DNA from: Bacteroidota bacterium | Lineage (GTDB): Bacteria; Bacteroidota; Bacteroidia; Flavobacteriales; Flavobacteriaceae | Assembly (NCBI GenBank): GCA_022601215.1 | Contig: JAHZIZ010000452.1 | Location: 1 to 6,716, forward strand | Length of the DNA: 6,716 nt | Reading direction: 5' to 3' | In this document: positions 1-5,097 of the stretch, in pieces | How the letters are laid out: every line of letters begins with the position of its first letter | Position numbering within the stretch: the stretch's first letter is position 1 | Program-made: the position numbers and the translations under genes | Notes under the pieces: generated by a model | The model's input: the letters and a program-made list of their open reading frames with translations, nothing else | Told to the model about the DNA's origin: nothing | Database searches by the model: none

Positions 1-465
1 AAGAATTTTACCTTCGTTGCTTTCTACTATTTGACATATTTCGCTAAACGAATAGTCCTGACTTCCTTTTTCAACCACAATAATACCGCCCGCTTCATTT
101 AAGAAAGGGGTGTCATTGAAAAAAGCTATAATATCACCTAATTCGTAATACCCAAGATAGGTTCCATTCTCGTCCAATACAGGCATCACATTACTTGCGT
201 GCAATGCAAAGGCTTCGAGTATGTCCAGCCAATTCGTTTTCTTCTTTACATGAAAAGGTTCTAGGGCATATTGATAATCTGTCAAGATTTTGTTGCCATC
301 AAAACAATGAGCATCCGTTTCGCTTATACTGCCAAGGTATACGCCATCTTTAGAAACAGGAATATGAGAGTAAGTGAGCTGGTTAAATACCGTTTGTACC
401 TCACTTACTGTCGAAGTCACCTCAAAGGGTTTGATGTCATTAATGATATAATTATGCGTATTCAA
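1..465 (-). CDS. CBS-domain protein, partial (C-terminus beyond the left edge)
   Basis: Reading the minus strand from 465 to 1 gives 155 uninterrupted codons. Two CBS repeats are visible: the first around residues 5-60 (SHIPV at 33-37, then GVYLGSISETDA at 41-52), the second around 70-120 (MPVLDENGTYLGYYELGDI at 94-112). CBS pairs usually bind adenine nucleotides and act as sensory or regulatory modules in the cytoplasm; no ligand can be named here. After residue 126 the sequence (GGIIVVEKG, then YSFSEICQIVESN) looks like the start of an ACT-like ligand-binding domain. From memory, flavobacterial homologues are about 220 residues, so roughly 65 are missing at the edge. The start is TTG at 465-463: between it and the upstream in-frame TAA there is no ATG, GTG or TTG, and the next candidate (GTG, residue 16) would remove the first strand of the CBS fold. 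The gene diverges from pdxJ with 84 bp between the starts. Confidence 0.85.
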   Translation of the reverse strand, partial: MNTHNYIINDIKPFEVTSTVSEVQTVFNQLTYSHIPVSKDGVYLGSISETDAHCFDGNKILTDYQYALEPFHVKKKTNWLDILEAFALHASNVMPVLDENGTYLGYYELGDIIAFFNDTPFLNEAGGIIVVEKGSQDYSFSEICQIVESNEGKIL

Positions 466-524
466 ATCTTTTATTTTTATGCAAATTACTTAAAATAAAG
501 ATGTAAAACCGCACACCAACTTTG

Positions 525-532
525 TATTTTTG
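525..532 (+). promoter_or_regulatory. Putative -7 box for pdxJ (TATTTTTG)
   Basis: TATTTTTG matches the Bacteroidota sigma -7 consensus TAnnTTTG exactly. It ends 17 bases before the chosen pdxJ ATG, which would give a leader of roughly 10-13 bases. I find no TTG at the expected -33 distance (about 17-23 bases upstream), so the match rests on the -7 box only. The box also argues against an earlier GTG start at 532, because that GTG begins on the last base of the box and would not be transcribed. Confidence 0.45.
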
Positions 533-549
533 TGTTTTATCTTATCTAC

Positions 550-1263
550 ATGACAAAACTTAGTGTAAACATTAATAAAATTGCCACCTTGCGCAATGCG
601 CGAGGCGGAAATATGCCTAATCTTTTAAAAGTGGCCAAGGACGTTCAGCTTTTTGGTGCACAAGGAGTTACTATACATCCTAGACCGGATGAACGTCACA
701 TTAGATATCAGGATGCCTATGATCTCAAACCTGTAGTGACTACAGAGTACAATATTGAAGGGAATCCTATGGATCAATTTATTGATATGGTGCTTGCCAT
801 ACAACCTACTCAAGTCACTTTGGTCCCAGATGCAGTAGATGCCATCACTTCTAATGCGGGATGGGATACGGTAAAACACAAAGATTATTTGGCCGAGATT
901 ATTACCGAGTGCAAGCGCAATGGTATTAGAACGTCCATTTTTGTAGATCCAGTATTGGATATGATTGAAGGAGCTGCGGCAACGGGGACAGATCGTATAG
1001 AATTGTATACCGAAGAATTTGCACATCAATATGGGTTAGGGAATCGAAGAGCAATTGAGCCGTACACCCAATGTGCTATTAAAGCGCATGAACTAGGCTT
1101 AGGTATTAATGCAGGACATGATTTGTCCCTCGACAACATTCAATTTTTTAAAGAGAATATACCTAATTTATTAGAAGTGTCCATTGGACATGCTCTTATT
1201 TGTGAGTCTTTATATCAGGGCTTGGAATCGGTCGTGAAACAGTATCTTCAAAAGTTAGCATAA
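550..1263 (+). CDS. pdxJ: Pyridoxine 5'-phosphate synthase PdxJ
   Basis: This cytoplasmic enzyme performs the last ring-closing step of DXP-dependent vitamin B6 synthesis, condensing 3-amino-2-oxopropyl phosphate with 1-deoxyxylulose 5-phosphate to pyridoxine 5'-phosphate. The 237-residue product has the normal family length and is co-linear with E. coli PdxJ: VNINKIATLRNARGG at 6-20, VTIHPRPDERH at 40-50 (His43, equivalent to E. coli His45), NIE at 68-70 (Glu70, equivalent to Glu72), IELYT at 150-154, NAGH at 187-190 (His190, equivalent to His193) and SIGHALI at 211-217. The E. coli DH after VNI is NK here, which I recall as the usual form in Bacteroidota. ATG 550 is chosen over the upstream in-frame GTG at 532 because homologues start just before the VNI strand and the GTG overlaps the likely -7 box. 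The TAA stop shares its last base with the ATG of the next gene. Confidence 0.97.
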   Translation: MTKLSVNINKIATLRNARGGNMPNLLKVAKDVQLFGAQGVTIHPRPDERHIRYQDAYDLKPVVTTEYNIEGNPMDQFIDMVLAIQPTQVTLVPDAVDAITSNAGWDTVKHKDYLAEIITECKRNGIRTSIFVDPVLDMIEGAAATGTDRIELYTEEFAHQYGLGNRRAIEPYTQCAIKAHELGLGINAGHDLSLDNIQFFKENIPNLLEVSIGHALICESLYQGLESVVKQYLQKLA

Positions 1264-2036
1264 TGGTATTGCATTCTCAAATTATTGGTGAAGGAACTCC
1301 GTTTGTCATTTTGCACGGATTTTTAGGAATGAGTGATAATTGGAAGTCCTTAGGACGGAAATTTGCTGAACTTGGTTATCAGCTTCACCTGGTGGATCAA
1401 CGAAACCATGGGAGAAGTTTTCATTCTGAAGCGTTTAATTATCGCATTATGTCGGAAGATTTATTAGCCTATTGCGATCAGCACAATCTATCCGAAATGG
1501 TTCTGTTAGGTCATTCGATGGGTGGTAAAACAGCGATGGAGTTTGCCACGACATATCCAGAAAAAGTACGCCAACTCATTGTGGCCGATATTGGTCCTAA
1601 GGCGTACCCTTCTCATCATCAAGATATTCTAAAAGCTCTGGGAAGTCTCAATTTTTCTGAAATCAAATCCCGAAGTCAGGCGGATGAGGTCTTGGAAACA
1701 TATATCAAGGAGGTTGGCGTGCGACAGTTTTTGTTGAAAAACTTGTACTGGGTGGAGAAAGGACAGTTGGGTTTGCGAATGAACCTTTCAGTACTTGCGG
1801 ATACTTATGATGAGATAGGACAGGCGTTAACGGTTGATGCTCGTTTTGAAGGCGAAACCCTTTTCGTGAAAGGAGCGGAATCGGGGTATATCGAAATCTA
1901 TGACGAATTAGGGATTAAGAAGCATTTTCCGAAGGCGAAAATAACTGAAATATCGAATGCAGGACACTGGCTGCATGCTGATAATCCTACAAAATTTCTC
2001 GAAATTATTGAGAATTTCTTACAAAATAAGCCATAA
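1263..2036 (+). CDS. Alpha/beta-fold hydrolase, YbfF-like esterase
   Basis: The 257-residue protein has no signal peptide and is a single-domain alpha/beta hydrolase, probably a cytoplasmic carboxylesterase or thioesterase. Visible motifs are the oxyanion-hole HGF at 18-20 (in VILHGFLG), DQRNHGRS at 45-52, the nucleophile elbow GHSMGG at 83-88 with Ser85, VADIGP at 107-112, and the C-terminal NAGHW at 232-236 with His235. DQRNHGRS, GHSMGG and VADI-GP together are the pattern of the YbfF branch. The catalytic acid could be Asp109 in VADI, as in that branch, or one in the strand before the histidine; I cannot settle this by eye. The substrate is unknown. The start codon overlaps the pdxJ stop (TAATG) and there is no separate ribosome-binding site, so translation is likely coupled to pdxJ. 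MenH- or BioH-like roles are possible alternatives, but no gene of those pathways is nearby. Confidence 0.9.
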   Translation: MVLHSQIIGEGTPFVILHGFLGMSDNWKSLGRKFAELGYQLHLVDQRNHGRSFHSEAFNYRIMSEDLLAYCDQHNLSEMVLLGHSMGGKTAMEFATTYPEKVRQLIVADIGPKAYPSHHQDILKALGSLNFSEIKSRSQADEVLETYIKEVGVRQFLLKNLYWVEKGQLGLRMNLSVLADTYDEIGQALTVDARFEGETLFVKGAESGYIEIYDELGIKKHFPKAKITEISNAGHWLHADNPTKFLEIIENFLQNKP

Positions 2037-2060
2037 TTTTTATAACATTGCAGAAGAACA

Positions 2061-2080
2061 TTATTATGTATGCATAGTAA
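2061..2080. promoter_or_regulatory. Imperfect 20-bp dyad upstream of the FadL-type gene
   Basis: The 20 bases TTATTATGTATGCATAGTAA match their own reverse complement at 16 of 20 positions, and the two non-matching pairs are T opposite G. The core contains the perfect 8-bp palindrome TATGCATA (2069-2076). The site lies 69 bases before the FadL ATG in the only sizeable gap between the two plus-strand gene pairs, so an operator is conceivable. The remainder of the gap (2037-2148) is A- and T-rich. I see no GC-rich terminator for the pdxJ pair and no exact TAnnTTTG box there; the nearest are TAACATTG at 2043-2050 and TAAATTTT at 2078-2085, one mismatch each. Confidence 0.25.
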
Positions 2081-2148
2081 ATTTTTTACGAATGCTTCAT
2101 TTTTTGGACTCAAACACTTAAATAAAATTAAACTTAACTTAAACTATT

Positions 2149-3399
2149 ATGAAGAAATTAGTATTTCTTGCTGTGTGTATGCTTGCATCTGCGATGGTAT
2201 ATGCTGGAGGGTATAGAGTAAGTCTTCAGGGAAACAAATCCTTGGCGATGGGTCATACCGGAGTAGCGTTGATTGACAGCAGCGAATTAGTATTTTTTAA
2301 TCCTGCGGGATTGGTACATTTAGAGAACAAACTAAACATCTCAGCAGGTGCTAGTGGAGTGTTTTCTAATGTTGTTTATCAAAATGAGACCACTGGGGCC
2401 TTTGCCGAAACAGATTCTCCAGTTGGAACGCCGTTTTACCTTTATGGTTCTTATCAAGTAAATGATTGGATGGCTGTAGGTCTTGGGGTGTATACGCCTT
2501 ATGGTAGCTCAGTGTCTTATGAAGACGATTGGGCAGGATCACACCTTGTAAATAACATTGAGTTGGCTGCTATTTTTGTACAGCCTACTTTGTCGTTTAA
2601 AATTAGCGATGTCTTAAGTGTGGGTGGTGGACCTATCTACGTAACAGGATCGGTGAACTTTAATCGTAACCTTTCTAGAACTTTGACCGATCTAGAAGGG
2701 AACCGAAGCGAAGTGACCATTGATGCTTCAGGAGTAAATAGCTGGGGTTGGACTGCAGGAGTTATGTTGCGTCCTACTGAAAACCTTACCATTGGTGCCA
2801 ACTATCGAAGTGAAATCATCTTAGAAGCCGATGAGGCTGACGCGGATTTCGAGAATATTCCAAATTCACCGTTAACACCATTTGTAGATACGAAAGCCTC
2901 TGCAGCTTTACCATTACCAGCAGAGATGACCGTTGGAGTTTCTTACAAATTTTGTGACAAGTGGACAGCGGCTTTTGACTTCAATAGAACTTTCTGGGAT
3001 GTGTATGAATCTTTAGATATTGATTTCGCTGATGCAGCTGTGCCAGATTCTTTCAATGCACGTAATTATAAGAACGCTTCAACCGTTCGTTTTGGATTGC
3101 AATATGATGCGACTAAAATGTTCACCTTAAGAGGAGGGTTCTATCATGATGAGTCTCCAGTTCAAAATGGATTCTTTGCACCAGAGACACCTCGTAACGA
3201 TAGTAACGGTTACACAGCTGGACTTACAGTGAATGTGAGCGACCGTTTCCAAATAGATGCTTCATTCTTGTACTTACACTTCAAAGAAGTGGATGCTTCT
3301 TATGATGCGTATTCTGAAAATGGAGTTGCGGCTCCATTTGGAGGGAAGTATAAAAGTAGTGCGTTTGTTCCTGGTTTAGGGGTAACGTACAAAATGTAA
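2149..3399 (+). CDS. OmpP1/FadL-family outer-membrane transporter
   Basis: FadL-family proteins are monomeric outer-membrane beta-barrels with an N-terminal hatch that let long-chain fatty acids or other hydrophobic compounds in. The 416-residue product has a Sec signal peptide (residues 1-19: MKK, hydrophobic core, cleavage after VYA). The mature start shows family hallmarks: GGYRVSLQGNKSLAMG at 20-35, HTGVA at 36-40 and NPAGL at 51-55. Barrel motifs follow: GVYTPYG at 113-119, a W/G pair at 128-130, and QPTLSFKISDVLSVGGG at 145-161. The C-terminus (LGVTYKM) is a beta strand ending in Met rather than the usual aromatic residue. The A-rich leader before the ATG is typical of Bacteroidota initiation regions. 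The SGNH lipoprotein gene follows after 19 bases, so the two are almost certainly one transcript. The family is clear; the actual substrate (fatty acid, hydrocarbon or aromatic) is not. Confidence 0.93.
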   Translation: MKKLVFLAVCMLASAMVYAGGYRVSLQGNKSLAMGHTGVALIDSSELVFFNPAGLVHLENKLNISAGASGVFSNVVYQNETTGAFAETDSPVGTPFYLYGSYQVNDWMAVGLGVYTPYGSSVSYEDDWAGSHLVNNIELAAIFVQPTLSFKISDVLSVGGGPIYVTGSVNFNRNLSRTLTDLEGNRSEVTIDASGVNSWGWTAGVMLRPTENLTIGANYRSEIILEADEADADFENIPNSPLTPFVDTKASAALPLPAEMTVGVSYKFCDKWTAAFDFNRTFWDVYESLDIDFADAAVPDSFNARNYKNASTVRFGLQYDATKMFTLRGGFYHDESPVQNGFFAPETPRNDSNGYTAGLTVNVSDRFQIDASFLYLHFKEVDASYDAYSENGVAAPFGGKYKSSAFVPGLGVTYKM

Positions 3400-3418
3400 T
3401 TTTAAAATTATAGGAAAC

Positions 3419-4984
3419 ATGAAAAACACATTTAAATATATAGCATTAGCAGCAGTCGTAGGATTTACTAGCTGTGAGCCCGAGTTCGAAAATACAGTAA
3501 CAGATACTGGTTTTTACGATACCGGAAGTGCAGACCTTTCTAATTATGTTGCCGTAGGGAACTCGTTAACTGCAGGATTTGCAGATGGAGCCTTATACAT
3601 TTCGGGACAAAACAACTCGTATCCAAACATCATGGCGGGACAGTTTGCTTTGGCAGGTGCCGGAGAAAACTTCACCCAACCTTTAATGAGTGATGATTTA
3701 GGAGGCTTGTTATTAGGAGGAGTACAAGTAGCTCAAAATAAATTTGTATTATCCGCTGGAGCCAATGGGCCTTTCCCAGCAGTTCTTGAAGGAACCCCAA
3801 CTACGGAAGTTGGTACTAGTGCCACAGGACCATTTAATAATATGGGAGTCCCTGGAGCTAAAAGTTTTCATTTAGTAACACCTGGTTACGGACAGTTAAA
3901 TCCATACTTTGGACGTTTTGCAACAAGCGGAACAGCCACCGTTGTTGGAGACGCTGCTTCTTTAAATGCATCTTTCTTTAGCTTATGGATTGGAAACAAC
4001 GATATCCTTTCTTTTGCTACTTCTGGAGGTCTAGGAGTGGATCAAACTGGGAATTTAGATCCAGCGACTTATGGGCCAAATGATATTACAGACCCTAATG
4101 TATTCGCAGCTTCATATAGCGGAATCTTAGATGCTTTAATGGCTGGAGGAGCCGAAGGAATGGTAGTGAACTTACCAGACGTAACGTCAATTCCTTTCTT
4201 TACAACAGTTCCTTTTGCACCGTTAGATCCATCTAATCCGGATTTTGCTGCGCAGATTCCAACTCTAAATGCAACCTATGCTCAGTTAAACCAGGCATTT
4301 GCCTTTTTAGGAGTGTCAGATCGTTCTATCTTCTTTAACTCTAACGGGCCTAGCCCAGTAGTAGTACATGATGAATCTTTAGCAGATGTGTCAGAGTCAT
4401 TGACACAGGTGTTAATTGCTGGAGGTTTAGATGTGCCCACTGCAACGATCTTCGGATTGCAATTTGGACAAGCAAGACAAGCGAATGCAGATGACTTATT
4501 AACGTTAACGAGTTCTTCTGCCATTGCTGCGTTAAATACGGATAGAATGGCCGCATTGATGGCGTTAGGATTGCCAGAAGCAAGTGCAGCTCAATTGTCT
4601 GTAAATGGACTTACTTATCCAATGGAAGACCAGTGGGTATTAATCCCTGCAGAGCAAACGGCAATTGCTAATGCAAACAATGCTTATAATGCAACGATTG
4701 AAGCTTTAGCAGATGCAAGAAACTTAATTCTAATTGATGCTCGTGGTGAATTGGCAGAAATTGCTGCCACTGGAGTGGATTATCCAGGGGGTGTGTTAAC
4801 TTCTCAGTTTGTAACGGGTGGAGGTTTCTCTTTAGATGGAGTTCATCCAACCGCTAGAGGATATGCTTATGTGGCAAATCTTGCTATCGAGCGTATTAAC
4901 CGTAAGTACAATGCTAATATCCCTACCGTGGAAATTGGTAACTACCCAACGGTACAAGTACACAATAACGGAGGAGGAAACTAA
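3419..4984 (+). CDS. SGNH/GDSL-family hydrolase lipoprotein
   Basis: This 521-residue lipoprotein is predicted to be an envelope-anchored esterase or lipase. Residues 1-19 form a lipoprotein signal ending in VGFTSC, with Cys19 as the lipidated residue; EPEFE follows directly, an acidic stretch resembling Bacteroidota surface-lipoprotein export signals. All four SGNH blocks can be seen: block I VAVGNSLTAG with nucleophile Ser49 (GNSL in place of GDSL), block II NNMGVPGAKS (140-149, Gly143), block III WIGNNDIL (190-197) and block V DGVHPTARGY (473-482, Asp473 and His476). Nearly 280 residues, rich in Ala, Gly and Leu, separate blocks III and V, far more than in a minimal SGNH domain, so an inserted lid or subdomain is likely. 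AGGA lies 3 bases before the ATG, too close for an ideal Shine-Dalgarno. The gene is second in a pair with the FadL-type transporter and is closed by a strong terminator. The exact ester substrate is unknown. Confidence 0.9.
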   Translation: MKNTFKYIALAAVVGFTSCEPEFENTVTDTGFYDTGSADLSNYVAVGNSLTAGFADGALYISGQNNSYPNIMAGQFALAGAGENFTQPLMSDDLGGLLLGGVQVAQNKFVLSAGANGPFPAVLEGTPTTEVGTSATGPFNNMGVPGAKSFHLVTPGYGQLNPYFGRFATSGTATVVGDAASLNASFFSLWIGNNDILSFATSGGLGVDQTGNLDPATYGPNDITDPNVFAASYSGILDALMAGGAEGMVVNLPDVTSIPFFTTVPFAPLDPSNPDFAAQIPTLNATYAQLNQAFAFLGVSDRSIFFNSNGPSPVVVHDESLADVSESLTQVLIAGGLDVPTATIFGLQFGQARQANADDLLTLTSSSAIAALNTDRMAALMALGLPEASAAQLSVNGLTYPMEDQWVLIPAEQTAIANANNAYNATIEALADARNLILIDARGELAEIAATGVDYPGGVLTSQFVTGGGFSLDGVHPTARGYAYVANLAIERINRKYNANIPTVEIGNYPTVQVHNNGGGN

Positions 4985-5004
4985 CCCTTCTTTTATCCTA
5001 TAGT

Positions 5005-5040
5005 AAAAACGCCCTTCGAGAGAAGGGCGTTTTTTTGTTT
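5005..5040 (+). terminator. Strong intrinsic terminator with GAGA tetraloop
   Basis: ACGCCCTTC (5009-5017) pairs perfectly with GAAGGGCGT (5022-5030) around the loop GAGA, a GNRA-type tetraloop. The stem can be extended by four A-T pairs (5005-5008 with 5031-5034), and TTTTTT follows the GC part. It starts 20 bases after the SGNH stop and ends the FadL-SGNH unit. The A run on the left side would also give a T tract on the minus strand, so it may work in both directions. Confidence 0.92.
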
Positions 5041-5047
5041 GTAGAAT

Positions 5048-5055
5048 TAATTTTG
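5048..5055 (+). promoter_or_regulatory. Putative -7 box for the metalloprotease gene (TAATTTTG)
   Basis: TAATTTTG is an exact match to the Bacteroidota -7 consensus TAnnTTTG. Transcription would begin near 5060-5062, leaving a leader of about 37 bases to ATG 5098 or 55 to ATG 5116. The -33 position falls within the terminator hairpin (about 5022-5030), where no TTG is present, so the promoter is weakly supported upstream or relies on the -7 box. Its position, directly behind a terminator and before a new gene, makes a promoter expected here. Confidence 0.5.
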
Positions 5056-5097
5056 TAGTTTTATGCTGAAAACTTCCCCCTAACAAAATATCTATAT

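Noticed and set aside
271..498. Plus-strand open frame of 75 codons
   Set aside because: It lies opposite the CBS-domain gene, whose minus-strand product shows two CBS motifs over the whole stretch; the plus-strand translation has no recognisable motif.
532..549. Upstream GTG start for pdxJ
   Set aside because: The GTG begins on the last base of the -7 box and adds six residues (MFYLIY) that are absent in PdxJ proteins.
625..1029. Minus-strand open frame of 134 codons
   Set aside because: It is fully antisense to pdxJ, whose frame is conserved throughout. The cysteine-, isoleucine- and arginine-rich translation looks like a shadow.
2077..2089. Hairpin GTAAA-TTT-TTTAC as a terminator for the pdxJ-hydrolase unit
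   Set aside because: The stem is only five nearly all A-T pairs with no following T tract; it is too weak to call.
4282..4850. Three minus-strand open frames inside the SGNH gene (60-80 codons)
   Set aside because: They arise from the biased codon use of the SGNH gene, overlap one another in different frames and have no protein-like features.
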